From: Maylandia zebra
Lineage: Eukaryota; Chordata; Actinopteri; Cichliformes; Cichlidae
Reading direction: 5' to 3'
Length of the DNA stretch: 64,000 bases
Assembly (NCBI RefSeq): GCF_041146795.1
Contig: NC_135174.1
Location: 6,387,878-6,451,877, forward strand
Shown here: in pieces, positions 1 to 14,100 of the stretch
Numbering within the stretch: the first letter of the stretch is position 1
Layout: every line of letters begins with the position of its first letter
Translations under genes and position numbers: made by a program
The notes under the pieces: generated by a model
What the model was told of the DNA's origin: nothing
The model's database searches: none
What the model saw: only the letters and a program-made list of their open reading frames with translations

Positions 1-202
1 TAAAACATCTCACAGTCCTATTTACATCAGCAGTTGCCACAAACAAAGAATTATGAAGTGTGTTTTTCTTTACCTTTTTTTTTTAAATACTATCCATACA
101 AAACAGTTCATAATTTAAAAAAAACATTGAAATGTATGCATGATTTGCATGCCTTTAAATAAATAATTTAACATTTTTGAATTTTATTTTTCTACATTCC
201 AG

Positions 203-3200
203 GTGCCCATTTCTGCATCGAACAGCAGGTGACACAGAGCGCAGGTACCATCTCCGCTACTATAAAACTGGATCGTGTATCCATGAAACTGATGCAAAAG
301 GCCACTGCAGCAAGAACGGCTCCCACTGTGCATTTGCTCACGGATCACATGACCTACGCAGCCCCGTTTATGACATCAGGTACACCAAATAAAACATGGA
401 AGCGATCTTTGAAGTAGTTTCTATGTGTGTGGCTGTGTGTTGACAAAGTTTTTTTTCTCATTACGTGCTACACAGGGAAATGCAGGTGATGGAGTCTCAA
501 GGAGGCTCAGGGACCACAGACGGAGGTGGAGGAGATGGGCAGTCGGGACAGGCAGCGAGTACAGCCCTCATAGAGAAGATCTTGAGTGAGGAGCCACGCT
601 GGCAAGGTAACATCTGGAACACCACTTCAGGAGGAATTCAGGCAGAAAAACAGCTCACTGCTCAATCTTTGCTATGTACTATCGGCTTTGTGTTCCTACC
701 TAAGTACTAAGAGAAAGATCATATGTGTGTAGTCATTAGGATATGGATTGCGTTGGTGTGTGGGGATGTAGCTAGTAGCTGTAGATCGTTTCTTAGTAGT
801 ACACAAAAACTCTCTTAATAGAACACAAAGCAAAGATGAAAACCAGGACATGGAGTCTTAAAGCGATCACCACAGTGATTCTAGAAACATGAAGACGTAG
901 AAACAGAGGCTGTAGCCTGACTGCTCATCAGTTTACTTGTTGAAGCTTAGGGTCTGGCTGGTGGGCTGGGGTCAGCACTCACTCTGCTTTAACGTCACTG
1001 TGGGTTCTTAGCTAGCTTAGCGTTAGCATGCTGTCTGTGCAGATGGTTGCAAAGAGCTGAAGTTGTGTTAGCAGCATAATGCAAATATCCATGCTGTAGA
1101 CTGCCACTATTTTCCTCCAACACATGAACTGAAATCAGCTGATTGTAGCATCAGTGCAAGTGGAACTGATAAGCAAGATTGATAAGCAGACAGACTAACA
1201 GTTACAAATAACTGGACTACTAGGAGCTGGATCTCTACATTTCTTTTCTAATAAGAACATGAAAAATTGTTAGTCTTCCTACACTGACAAACACAGTAAT
1301 ACAGGATTACCTTAGCTTGCGTACATTTATTAACATATGTTTGCTATAGCGTTTTTGCAACAATTCAACTTGGTTGGAGTTATGCATGTTTGCATGAACC
1401 TATTCTAATGTGTTAGTCTGAGTTACAGCACAAACTGATTTCTAATCCTCTGCAGAGATTTCAGTTTCCAAAACTCTGTTGTATCCTTTTAGAAATCTGA
1501 TATGATGCCGTTTGTTAAACAGTGCTTACAGGTGTGAAGTAAATTAGGTTGTGTTTTTACAAAACCTCTTAAATGTTATTTAAAAACATGTTTTTTGCTT
1601 TAATTAAATGTATATATCAGTTTTTCAAAGGTTGTGATAACGTACAAGTTTGAACAAGTCTTGAATCTTTTCAGGTCCAATCACCATCCATATTGGGCTG
1701 TATTTTGAGATTGTCTGTTTATATAGATTTCCAGTTGCTGTAAGGTCAAATATTTTTACCTAATTTCCCTTGATCTGCCCTTACAGTCTGCCTGCCTCAC
1801 TGTGTCTTTCCTCTCTCCTCTGTGTCTCCTCAGATAATGACTACGTGCTGTCCCATTACAAGACGGAGCTCTGTAAGAAACCACCTCGCCTGTGTCGTCA
1901 AGGTTATGCCTGTCCGTATTATCACAACAGCAAAGACAGGAGACGCAGCCCACACAAGCACAAATACAGGTGCTGTGTTTCATTGTGCTAAAGAAAGAAG
2001 GCATTTAAAACATGAGGCTATTGTTGTTGCTCAATTGGGGCTCAGTTGTTAAAGCAAATTGTTTGTTTCTTACCACCGCAGAGCGTTGCCATGTCCTGCG
2101 GTGAAGCAAAGTGAAGAGTGGGGAGATCCCAGTAAATGTGAGGGAGCTGAGTCATGTCAGTACTGCCACACGAGAACAGAACAACAGTTCCACCCAGAGG
2201 TTTGTCTCCTTTAGAGGAAATTTTATAGAACTTGACTGGAAATCACCCAAGATGTGAAGCAGTGTCTTTTTTTTTTCTTTTTTTGGTTACAGATCTATAA
2301 ATCCACCAAGTGCAATGACATGCAGCAGTGTGGCAGCTGTCCCAGAGGGCCCTTCTGTGCCTTTGCTCATGTTGAAAGTAAATCCCCACAAAACACCTGT
2401 GATCATGTCTCAGAAACCCAAGGCGCCTGATGAGTCAACTTGTAATTTTTGTTTTTCTTCCTCCTCCAGAGCCCTTTGTTCCAGAGGAACCATCATTCCC
2501 CAACCCCAGCTCCCCTCCACCCCCTAGGCCTCCAGACCCTATTCCTGTCCAGGAGGTTTCTGCCAGTCCCGGTTGTCACAGCATGGGGTCTTGCTCTATG
2601 TCGGACCCCTTCTCTCCTTCTGCAGGCTCATGTGTAGCAGAGCGGGGCTTTCTTGGTAGCGTTTTGTCTCTGTGTGAGGACTTGAGTGGATCTGCAGAAC
2701 CTCAGTCTCCGTGGGCGGGAGAGGGAGGGTACGGCAGGGCACCTGGCTTTGAGAGGGAAGATCAGGTAAGAAGGACGCGCATGCGAAAAAGGGAACGTGG
2801 TCGTATGAGTTCCTATTAAGATATACTGAAGAAATATAATCTCTAGAATGACGACATTACTGCAAAATATTTGTCCTGCTTATTTAAGGTCACTATTTTT
2901 CAGGCCAAACAAAGGGGTTTTGCTCTAGAGCAGCGGCACAGAGAACTAGCATCAACTCAGAACAAACAGGTTTTCTTGTTTTCTAATACGATCAAACATT
3001 TTGAAATGTATTTCTTGCTTATTTATTTGTTAAAGTAACAAAACCTTTTCTTTTTCTTTCTTCACTTTTTCTTCATAAGGACCTTCAGGTGTTTTTGCCA
3101 GTTGGCAGCCCTTTGAGTCTGTCCTCCAGTATCCCCTCTAGTCTGGCAGCCACACCACCTAGCCCTGCTCCGCTTGGACCCCCAGGATCCAGCATATCCT

Positions 3201-6200
3201 CTGGAATGAATGCTAATGCCTTGCCCTTTTACCCGACTAGTGAAACGGTGGAATCAGTTGTTGGTAAGTAAAAGTGAAAAAAAAGAAAATCCACATATCT
3301 CGCAGTTGTGACAGTAGATATGTAAGTTGTGGTGTTTTATGTGTTACAGAATCAGCCCTGGATGATCTCGACCTGAATGACTTTGGTGTGTCGGCGTTGG
3401 AGAGAAGCTTGGAGAGCAGCTCTGCTCTGCCCAGTGTGGGAGTCATGCTCGGTATTTGAAAGCATGAACACACACAGAATTATCGACATGCGAATATCTG
3501 TCTGACATCAAACATTATGTACATGTATGTAAAAATCATTTCTTTTTCTCTTGGCCTACAGGAGGTAGCCAGCTTCAGAGTTCTGCCCCAGTGAACATCC
3601 CAGGCTCTTTTAGCAGCTCCGCTGCTTTTAGCTCACCTTCACCATCTCCCCCAGTCAGGCCGCATGCTTCACCATTCTTCTCTACTCATCTGTCCCAACC
3701 TGGCCAATCAGAGAGCAGCTTCCTGGGACCATCTCATAGCTCTTTAGGTCTGTAGATTTTTGTTTAAATGATCAAATAGTCTCATACAGAACATGATTTT
3801 GCTTATATTTAATTGTTTCTTTGTAGGTCTGAATGGTATGAGTACTAATATCTGGGAGCACTTCCCATCAGGCCAGGGGTCTCCTGGTACACCTCCTACC
3901 CTACTGCCCTCTGCTCCTTGTGCAGAGACCTCCAGGCTCAAACAGGAGCTGGAGGAAGCTCACAGGACACTGAAGCAGTGGGGTCACAGCTGGAGGCACA
4001 CAGCTCAGGTAGGTAGGTAGTGGGGCATGCAAATGCGAGCGTGTCCCTGAAGCAGCAGTTTGTGTGCCGTGACCTGCAGAAATAGAAGAAACAAATCCCA
4101 ATCTGGACCGCACGTCATTTGTTCCGCCTGCTTTCTCTCGCAGTCGTTTGCAGCACTGAAAGCGGATGCAGAGGAGTCACGTGCCCATGCAACGCGGTTA
4201 GCCATGGAAGCAGAAAGAGCCAGGCAGGCTGAGGAGGAGGCGCAGAGACAAGCTACTCTCCTGCAGGAGGCGCTGGAGAGCTTAAGGAGCGGAGATAATC
4301 CTCATCTGTCACTGCACCAACTCCAGCTACTACACCGGCTGCCGTTGGAGTCGGTCCTCAGTTTACAGGCTCAGCTTTGTACCTGCTTACATGCTGTGGA
4401 ACAGGTAATACCCACAACCTCCACGACCTGTTAGCCTCACACTGCTTGTTTCGAAGTCGAATAGCATCCACTCTAGTGTTCTAGCTAACCAACACTTTTT
4501 GGCCACATAGAACATTAAGGAGTTTAGATGTTTAGTTAATTAAGTAAGTAGGCAGTAGCTTACTCAGAAATCCTCAGAAATTATCTTACCAGTCAAAAAA
4601 AGTAGTATCAATGTTTTGATACTGATACTGGCTTAAAAGAAAAAAATAAAATGTCCCAGTTATGTGATATTTCATATCTGATAGCACATGTAAGAAGGCT
4701 AACACACAAAGCTGGCCAGCCTATCTCAAAGATGGTAGATGAAGGGTCATTGTTTAGTATCTGAAATGGTACGAAGCACAGTGAGGGTTACAGTCACACC
4801 ACATTCCTCCAGTTTGTCTTCTTAGCAACAGAAGTGCAGTAGTTTAATTAGTGATCTCATGTTTTTTATTAACCTAATTTTCTATCAAAACTTCCATCAC
4901 ACACTTAGACTTTAATTAGAAATCTTGGCTACACGAGGAAAGCAGCGTTAATATAATTCTGAAATTGTGTTGAAATTGTTTTTTTTAGCATGAAACATGA
5001 AAACGGGACAGTGCCACCCACAACCAGAAAACGAGCAACCGGGTTTTAGAAAAAAAAGTCACACAAACAAGAGGGAAATGTTCATTTTTTTTTGAAGGTA
5101 GCATCAAAACTGAAAACGTTCTGGAACTCAAACATTCTTCACCATATGTTATATTGTCCCACTCTTTGCAGCTATAACAGCTCCAGTCTCCAGTATAATT
5201 AATCCCAAAGGTCAAAGGTTGAGGTCAGGACTAGTCTAGTTCTTCCACACCAAACTCTCTCATCCATGTCTTTGGGGGCTTTGTTTTATGAACTGGAGCA
5301 GTCATGTTGGAACAGGAAGGGGCCATCCCCAAACTGTTCCCACAAAGTTAGGACCATGAAAGTCTTGGTATACTAAGCTTTAAGAGTTCCTTTCACTGGC
5401 TGAGTCCAACTCCTGAAACATTACCCATAATCCCCCCTCCACCAAACTTTACACTTGGCACAGTGCAGTCAGACAAGTACTGTTCTCCTTGGATACTCAC
5501 CCATTAGATTACCAGATAGAGAAGCACGATTAATCACTCCAGAGAGCACGCCCTCACTGCTCTAGAGTCCAGTGGTGGATGCTGAGGTGCTTTACACCAA
5601 TGTGCACTATGCACCTCAGCTGACCCCACTCTGTGATTTTATGTGGACTGCTACTTTGTGGCTGAGCCGCTTCTGAATTGATTCATTCACAAATGTTTAT
5701 AGAAGCCGTCTGCATGCCCAGGTGCTTGATTTTATACACCTGTGGCCATGAAAGGGATTTTAACACCTGAATTCAGTTATTTGAATGAGTGAGTGAATAC
5801 TTTCAGCAATAGGGTGTGGCTGTGGTGACGTAAATAACCTAAGATCTGAATTGACTCATTCCTAGTTATGGCCAATTCAATAAGTTGAGACAGATTCTTC
5901 AAGATTAGGCAGCCCATCAAAGTAATTATGTTGATCTCACTTATAAGGGGGGGAGAAATAAAGCCCTCTGGAAAGTCAGAGCTCTCTAAAACAGATTGGA
6001 GCATGCCCTGATGTTCCCATCACAGGCCGGTGTCCTGTATGGCAATGGAGAAACCAAATCCCACAACTTCAAAATTAGACAAAAAAAATGTTTTTGGTCT
6101 ATTATACTAACTTTCAGCTCTGTGTTTTTAGGCTCTGTGAGAGTAAACTGTATGATCATAGTTGAAAGTAAGGCTCAACCTCGATTTGCTTCCCTTTAAG

Positions 6201-6883
6201 CCCACTTTTTTCTGATTGGCTGCTCCTCAGAAACAATTCTGGACATGACCATATTAGAGAGATCTTGTCTCTGTGTGACATCCTACAGAGCCAAGAGCAA
6301 AAAATAAGTGTCTGATACAGAGATTTAGGTTTTAAACATGAGCTTTTGTTTATAGAACTTGTTTTATATGTGCTGGCTTCATTATTTGAACCTTTACCTG
6401 TATTTAACCTGAGTTTCCACTATTGTAGCCATCCATATATGGCAGAAAATAAAGGAAAGAACGATAGATTGTCTTTAACTTTATTCATACTGATACAAAT
6501 TACTATAGATAAAAGGCATTTTACTACAACAAGACTTGTAAAACGACATATCTGTAAGGTACTGCAGTGGCTGACACGTGTGACAGTAACTTACATGTAT
6601 GTATGACTAATACTGACAAACACCCAGTAACCTGATGATTCACTAACACTGTATATGAACATAACCATGTATTAATGTCTTTGTCCAGTTTAAGAGATGT
6701 TAACATGTCCCTCTTGTGTTTATTAAGGTGGTGTACAGGAAACAGAGACAGTGCTGCGTGACGTGTGGAGAGCAGGGCTCGGTGTCGCTGCCCTGTGGCC
6801 ATGGACTACAGTGTGAGGGCTGCTCCACCTCTACAGATTGCCCACTGTGCCCTGAACAGAGCCTGGAACAGCAGCTCTCTTGA
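203..6883 (+). CDS. unk: Unkempt RNA-binding CCCH zinc-finger protein, 3' part of gene (13 exons, 692 codons visible)
   Basis: Exons with GT-AG borders: 203-379, 476-606, 1834-1969, 2082-2199, 2293-2377, 2470-2765, 2904-2969, 3080-3263, 3350-3451, 3562-3747, 3827-4008, 4144-4404, 6728-6883. They join in one open frame to a TGA. The product carries consecutive CCCH fingers (CPFLH, CIHETDAKGHC, CKKPPRLCRQGYACPYYH, CRGPFCAFAH-like), a long Ser/Pro-rich middle, the conserved stretch ESALDDLDLNDFGV, a coiled coil in exons 11-12, and a C-terminal RING-like Cys cluster (CCVTCGEQ, CPLCPEQ). Unkempt proteins bind UAG-rich mRNA through their fingers and repress translation, notably in neurons. The initiator and first finger lie upstream of the window. 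UNKL is the paralogue to exclude; the neighbours unc13d and wbp2 favour unk. The last intron (2.3 kb) holds a decayed transposon. Confidence 0.93.
5160..5815 (-). mobile_element. Decayed Tc1/mariner-type DNA transposon fragment in the last unk intron
   Basis: The stretch resembles a very common fish Tc1/mariner family that I recognise from recurrent phrases such as the block around 5305-5345 and the terminal region near 5770-5815 with 'gagtgagtgaatactttc'. Read on the minus strand it is full of stops and small deletions, so no transposase remains. The call rests on memory of the family and not on a visible complete ORF or paired ends. Confidence 0.5.
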
Positions 6884-7908
6884 CCTCACAATTCAGTGGG
6901 ACCACCACAGATTCCAGACCAGTCAGTCCTGATTCCACAGACACCAGCCTCGAATTGTGTCAACAGTTCAGAATTACCCAGAGGTCATTTTGTTATTTGG
7001 TAACAAATCAAGCACTGACCTAGTTGTGTACTTCTAAGATGAGATTTACTCACAAATTGCCAGCTTGGTGAGCTGTAGTCACTAAGTAAAAGCTCTTAAT
7101 GTGGAACTTTGAATGATGTTTCCAGTGGAACAATTTCTTTTCTTTCTTTTTTTTTTAAACTAGATGATGCTTTTGACCAGCAACACTGTTCTTTCCACCT
7201 GCCCCTGAGTTGTGAAAATCACTTTAAGACCTGCTGTCATTTCTTGTGTAACCCTAGCTATGAAACATTTACACAAATAGTTCTCAATTATGTTTCTTTT
7301 TTTTACTCTAAACAGAGTGTTTTCCATCCATGTGCAACAGGTCAGCAGTTTATTTGACTTTATTTTTTTATTTATTGTTTAATATTTTTGAGCCATCCTA
7401 ACAAAAATCAAGAGGTCTGAATGAAAACACTTAAAGGGCATGGTTAGTTTCATCTAGCAATGAGTCTATATTGTTACAGTCAAAAAGAAGATATCCCAGT
7501 CTACTGATATCACATTTATAGATTTTACTGCATTTTTTTCTCCCTGTCTTTAGCTAAAATTATTTGCTGGTCATTGTTAACAGAAATATAAAAACAATAG
7601 TAGGAATATTTGTTTGAATTTACAACAGATGGCCTCTGTTTAAAGCACTCAGGTCTAATATTCTTCTACATAAACTGGAAGAATAAGCATGTTAACACAA
7701 TCGAGGCAAACATAGTCAACTTGTGTACTCTTTGAAAAGACATATTTTTAATTTTTACTTTTTCATGTTAACTCAGACATAAGTATTTTTATTAAAACCA
7801 GCCCCATTGCTGTGTTTAAATCAACGCGCAACAGGTTTATCTGCCAATATTTTAGCATTTGTAGTAATCTTTGACATTTCAGCGTCAAATGTAGTCTTAT
7901 ATAATATA

Positions 7909-7939
<31 letters not shown>

Positions 7940-8198
7940 GTTAAGTGATGTCATACTTATCTCTTGCACTGATTAGACAAAGCATCAGGAAGCATACAGG
8001 TATGTAAAGCTGTGTGAGGCTCAAAGTGTTCATGATCACTGTGATGGTCTTCAGTAAACTCATGCTCAGCATAAGGTCCACACACAACTCATGCAACACC
8101 AGTGTTTCCTTCTGAGTGGATTTTTTTCATTGTTTTTGGTACAGATCATTAAAACAAATTGTATATTTTTGGAGGAACAGCTTGTTTCTGTGTGTTCA
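6884..8198. other. Convergent 3' UTR space between unk and unc13d
   Basis: There is no coding sequence. The stretch is AT-rich and should hold the 3' UTRs of both converging genes. TTTATT at 7788-7793 reads AATAAA on the minus strand, about 400 bases past the unc13d stop, and overlaps ATTAAA on the plus strand at 7791-7796. I saw no clear canonical AATAAA for unk before that point. Confidence 0.5.
7914..7939. repeat. (CA)n microsatellite
   Basis: About 13 uninterrupted CA dinucleotides follow a short AT-rich run in the unk/unc13d 3' intergenic region. Confidence 0.95.
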
Positions 8199-11100
8199 TT
8201 ATGACTGAATGGCCTCCTGTGACTGTTTCTCTCTCTGTCTTCGCTTCTTTGCAAAAGCCTGCGCCTCCCGGTCTCCTTTCCTGGACTCCAGTAACCGCAG
8301 GATGTTGTTGTCTACAGAAATGCACACAAACATGGGTTAGGCTTGAGTGCCACTGATGATTTACAATTTAAGGAACACTTTAAAAACACATCAGATCTCA
8401 ATGGAAAAAAAGTGATGGTGATGTCTATAGTGATATGGTTAATGGGTTAGGGAGGAAAGGGATGCCACATTGTGAGATTGAAATGAAACTTATAAACCTA
8501 CAGAGGGCTGATTTCAAAGTGAAACAGTGATATAGCAGGCTAGTATAAATTTCATTGCAGCAAGTTAAAATGATACTCGGAAGTTAGGGCATGCTCCTAA
8601 TGAGCTGACAGATGGTGTCCTGAGGTATCTCCTCCCAGATCTGGACCAGAGCATCAATGAGCTCCTTGACAGTTTGAGGCGCAACCTGGCGGCATAACGT
8701 CCCAGGGGTGCTGTGTTGGACTTAGATCAGGCAAGTGTGCGGGCCAATCAGTGCAATTAATTTCATCATCCTTGAGGAACTGCCTGCATGCTCTTATCTT
8801 GTGAAGCCGTGCACAAAGAGGAACGTAGGACCTACTGCACCAGCGTAGGGTCTAATAATGGAGCCAAGGATTTGATCCTGATACCTAATGGCAGGCGGGT
8901 TGCTGTTGCTTTGTCTATGTATCTACCCACGGATATGCCTTCCCAAACCATCACTGACTCACCACCAAACTGGTCACCTTTAACAATGTTAGACATTCTC
9001 CACGACATCTCCGGACGTCACATGTGCTCAGGGTTAACCTGCTCTCATCTATGAAAAGCCAGTGGTGACTTCATGCCAACCTCAATAAGTCTGTTTGTCA
9101 TCAACATTCACACCAGTGGCCTGCTGGAGATCATTTTGTAGCTCTGGCAGTGCTCATCCTGTTCCTCCTTCCATGAAGGAGCAGATACTGTCCCTGCTGA
9201 TAGGTTAAAGACCTTCTATGGCAGCGGTGCCCAGGTCCGTGAGTCGTTTGGTACCGGGCCGCGAGAGTGTCAAATTTACGGTTTTCAGGGTTTTTAATCG
9301 TTTTTTAGCTTTATTTTTTAATCGTTTTTATTGTTAGGTTTCCCTTGGTCTTTTCCCACGTGTTAGGAAACAAATCTTCTTTTTTTGGTACCAGTACTGG
9401 TTTTATTTTGTTGTATTTACCTGCGACACCTTAAAGGTCGGTCTGTGGTGCAAAACAGGCTGGGACGGCTGTTCTACGGCATGTTCATGCTTTTGAGACT
9501 GCCTATGCCAAACCTTCTGGCATAGGCAAGTACTTACAATATGAAGCGCCTTGAGGCATCTGTTGTTGTGATGTAAGTTTAACATACTGACGTACTGTTA
9601 GGCTTAGGATGCATCAGAGGCAGGCGGATTTGAGCAGGAACGTTATTTGGCTGTAAGCTGAGTTCATCTCCTTTGGATTCTTTAGCGACTCCCGGTATTG
9701 ATCTGAGGGACAGAAAGGCCTCGCCTTCAAAGTCGTCTGACCTCAAGGTGTCGTGGTCCAGGACTGTGATCACCAGGCAAGCGCTGTGGGCCTGACACTG
9801 TTCCAGTGAAACCAGACTACGACAGAGGAGGGGAGGCAGATACATGAGATGAAACACGTAGAAAGAAGACAGCCACACAGGCTCACGTATGAGAGTGAAC
9901 TACTTACAATTCAAATGCCTCGTCAAAAAGGGGATTGAGATCGCAGTTTTTGATCTGAGTGCAGCGAGGTTCTACCTCGGGAAAGATGTGGTAAGGCTCC
10001 AGACACAGATGCACGAATGGATCACTGAGACCTGCCGTCAATGCACACGTCACTGTATACTTATCATGGATCTAGAGCGCCTGTTTGTATCAACAGGATG
10101 TGTTTGTAACTGTTCTCACCATTAGAATCCATTGGTAGGAGGTTGACTGCATTCAGCACGTCAATTCTGAGTCTTTGGTCTGATGTTCTGTAGGATGCTA
10201 GGAGGGTGACAGCGCCGTATTTCTCCCCACTGTATGCTTTCTGTAAATCAGCAGAGACAGTGACAGTCTAAAAGAGCTGCAAAAGAAATTTGTGTGATAA
10301 GTGTTTATTGCAAAACTCACCTGCTCAAACACTTTCCCTTCAAGGTACTTTTCCACAAGCTGCTGGCTATTCAGGGAGTGGTGAGTGAGGTGGCTTTTGA
10401 GGGCCTCGACAGACACAAGAGTGAAATAATAAAGTCAAATCGTTTTAAACTCTTCGGTGAAATGAATAGTTTCTTCTTCTGCAGAGACTCACCTTGTACT
10501 CATCAGAGTGAAGTTTATTCAGAGGAAGTCCGTTTCCCTCCGCGTGGAAGCACTGCTCAAGGCACTGACATTTTCAAGAAATGCAAAAATAAATTATTAC
10601 GCTTTTTACGGGTTTTTTTATTTTGATGACGTCCGCTCAAAATGGTCGTTCTAATGACCAGCAGTCACAGCTCGTCTGCTTCATTGATCTGTAACCTGGG
10701 TACACTGCAGTAACCTTACTGATGAGTTTCAATTACTAATTTAAAGTCTAACTGAAACAACATGATGTTCATTTGGTAAATAGTGGTCCCCATTTAAGTC
10801 AAAAAGGATGATAAAGAATAGCAGATGAACAGTACTCAAAGCCACGTCCTTAAGAAAGAGGACAAAATCCAGCAAAGATCTTACAGGAGCTGAGAGATCA
10901 TTTTAGAAGGCCTTGGTTAATATACACGTCACCAAAACCTCATGAGAAATGTTCTTAGTGGAAGGGTAGCTGTTAAGATGCCATATTCAAGGTAGGAAAA
11001 AATGCTGAGGTATGCCAAACTACATAAGAACCTTCCTGAAAATCAGTGACAACAGGCCTTATTGAGTGATGGATCGATATTCGATATTTTTGGTATAAAT

Positions 11101-14100
11101 TCTCATCAGTATATACAGAGGAGGTCATGAGAGATATAACAGTCTCAACATCACAGAAGAACGGAGCCAACATTCAAAGAGGAGCTTGGAATGTTAAGAA
11201 GATTGGAGAACTTTTCCTGAAGAGTGCTTAAAGAAATAACAAGACAGCCAGACAGTTTTCTGTGGCTGTGGACCAACCTGCAGTGTATATAGCAACCTCT
11301 GGGAGAACACCATTAGCCCCTCTTGCAGTTGATGCTGATTAGCCACCTGGTGGATGATTTTCACTGAGTTATTCCACAGAGGAGTCAGGAGACTGGATAT
11401 AGAAGATAAAATAAGTTGACACTCTTTAGAAAACTTTCTTGAGACACTGAAAACAAACTACTGGAAAATACACAACACAAGCAGAGCTATCAGACATTAG
11501 GCTCAGTACCTGTTGAAGTTCTCTTGAACTAAGTTTTCATTCATGTACTGCAGCTCCTGCTCTATGTAGCGCATAAGAGGGGCTGCAGCCTAAGAACAGA
11601 AAAGAGGCTAAATGTTAGGCAAACACAGAAATTCAGTTCACATAGACTTGATTCAATTCAGTCCCCTCAAGGTGATTTATGTTGTGAGTTAAAGAGAAAA
11701 GCCAAACAATCAGACCCACTATCAGCAAGCACTTGGTGACTGTGGGAAGGAAAAACTCCCTTTTAACAGGAAGAAACCTTAGGCAGAGGAGGAGCAGCCG
11801 TCTGCTGTGACCAACTGGGGATGAGGTGAGAAAACTGGACAAAAGACTGGAAGAGAGCAGGCATGACTCACATCCTCTGTGGATTTGGAAGGAATCCTCC
11901 GTCTGGTCGACATGTTTCTGACGTGTGTTTCAATGTCTGTGTTTAACTGAAGAGATATTTCATTTTAAATGTGTGAAATATAGCGTTTTTTAAAAAACTG
12001 TCCAGTTTTCCATTCTAGTCTTCGATACCTTCTTCCCAAGAGTGTCTAAAGCTGATCGGATCTCTCGGCCCAAGATGCTCTGGGCCTGCTGGAGCTGTGA
12101 GGGCAGCGTGTTTTTGAACTGGCTTTCTCCTATCACATCGTGAGTCCTGTCTCGAAGCCCTGCCCAGTTCAGCTGCGTGGGAAGTCGGGTCAACACAGTC
12201 CGCAAGTGCTCCAGGTCATTCACAACCACGCACAACTGCACAGAGAGGAGGAGGACAATCTGGTTGTAGCATTAATTTGTTCCTATAGATTATTTTTGTT
12301 GTTTTCTTCTTCTTACCATGTTAATAGCAGAGCCGTGGTCAGAGTTCTTAGACAGCACCCTGACTCTCTCCTTTAGGATTTTACAATAGTTCACCACAAT
12401 CTTACAAACATCCTGAAAACACACAGAAAGCCGGGATATACAACCAACAATCTTTCCAACAATCACGTAATGTAACCAGTTTATAATCTGATATATGCAC
12501 CTCGGTGATTTTGACCATGAGCATGAAAGCCTCCTCGGGGTCAGGCCAGGACAGCTGTTCCCACAGCTGGCAGATGGGCTGGATGCACGCCACCAGGTCC
12601 ACTGCTGAGGAGCTGTGTTTTATTGGTACAACACCAGTTTGCAGTGGTTGGAGCTGAGAAGAAGAAAGGGTTTAAAAATATATATTGACATTTTTCTTTG
12701 TGGAAGAAATTTACATTACAATAAGAGTCTTCTGTCATTTACCTGGTCCACCTGAACAGCCCTCTCCACCCTGTCCTGAGTGGTGCTGAATGCCTGGTTC
12801 AGCCAGTAAGGCAGAGCCTCTCGGAAACCCTCATGAAAGTTTGACAGCTCTAGCACTCCCCTGAAAAGGCAAACAAGCTCTTGAGCTCCTATTACATTAC
12901 TTGCATTAAACTCCAAAGTACTGACAGAAGGAATTTAAACTTCAGCTGAACAAACAAAAAATAAATAGATTAAAAAATGGATCGAACGCTTAACTGAAGT
13001 GTCAGCACCACTTTAAAAAACATGAATACAACCCGGTTTCTGTGCAAATTTGGGCCCACACGTGTAATGTTAATACAATTAAAAGGCAGTGATTGGAATA
13101 ATTTGTATCCAACACAATGTAATTGACAAAATCTTTAGGGTTTTTGATAAGGAAACAGTTTATATGACTAATTGTGAGGTTTTCCAGCAGCTGTTTTAGA
13201 AACAGGGTGGTACATTTGGAGCGATGGGACAAGTGAAGGGCTGCCATATAAGATAGATCACTGAGTGTGATGATTTCTGACCTTTTCTGTAAGAAAGCTT
13301 TGTCTTTGTAGATGGCCTGCAAGCTCAGATAAACTGGGAACAGGCTGTTGGCTAGTTTCTGCTCCATCTGATCCTCCATTAATGACAAGGTTTCCCTCAT
13401 TTCTTTTGCAATCTGTGGAGGAAAGGAGAGAACAATGTGGCGAGAAATGACCAGATTCATTAAGAAGAAGGTTGACGGGGCTTGAAGGGACTGTTCCATT
13501 TCTACTTACCAGGGAGTCAAACCTCTTATAGGTGACAGTGAACACATCAACTTGCACAGCACTGTTGTGATAAAAACATCATGAGAACAGGGAAGGTTTT
13601 CATTCATTTCAAGCTACTGTAAGCCAAGTAAAAAATAACATTTAATTGCCTTCTTACCTCACAAATACTCTGTTCCAAACGTCTTTGTTGTGTTTTATGT
13701 CTTCCTGCACCTCCCCAATCAACCTAGAGAGGGCGCTCCCAATCTCTGAGAGGTCCTGTGTGACAGCATAGTGCAAAAATAGTAAGTGTAGTGCAATAAA
13801 ATGGAGATGCCAGGTAAGATTTTCATGATGTGCTTGACTTTACCTTAGTCATCGGCTGATGCAAACCCTTTTTGATCACGAACCAGTCCTCTGTACCTTT
13901 CTGATATAAAAGTAATGTGATGAGTACTTACAGTTATATGATGTAATAAACATTAAGATGGCAATAATCTCCCAAGTATGATGACTGACCTGCATAGCAT
14001 CGGTGACCTCATCATGCAGGTCAAACTGAGCTGGATTTAATTTCTGAAAAGCCTGTGTCTTACAGATCTGGACTAATATCCTAAAAAAAAGCACAAGTAC

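Noticed and set aside
1756-2052. Alternative frames over unk exon 3 on both strands
   Set aside because: Shadows; the exon's CCCH-finger frame joins exons 2 and 4 in phase.
13002-13499. 165-aa continuous minus-strand frame in unc13d
   Set aside because: Only 13281-13412 is the exon. The remainder is intron read-through past the splice donor.
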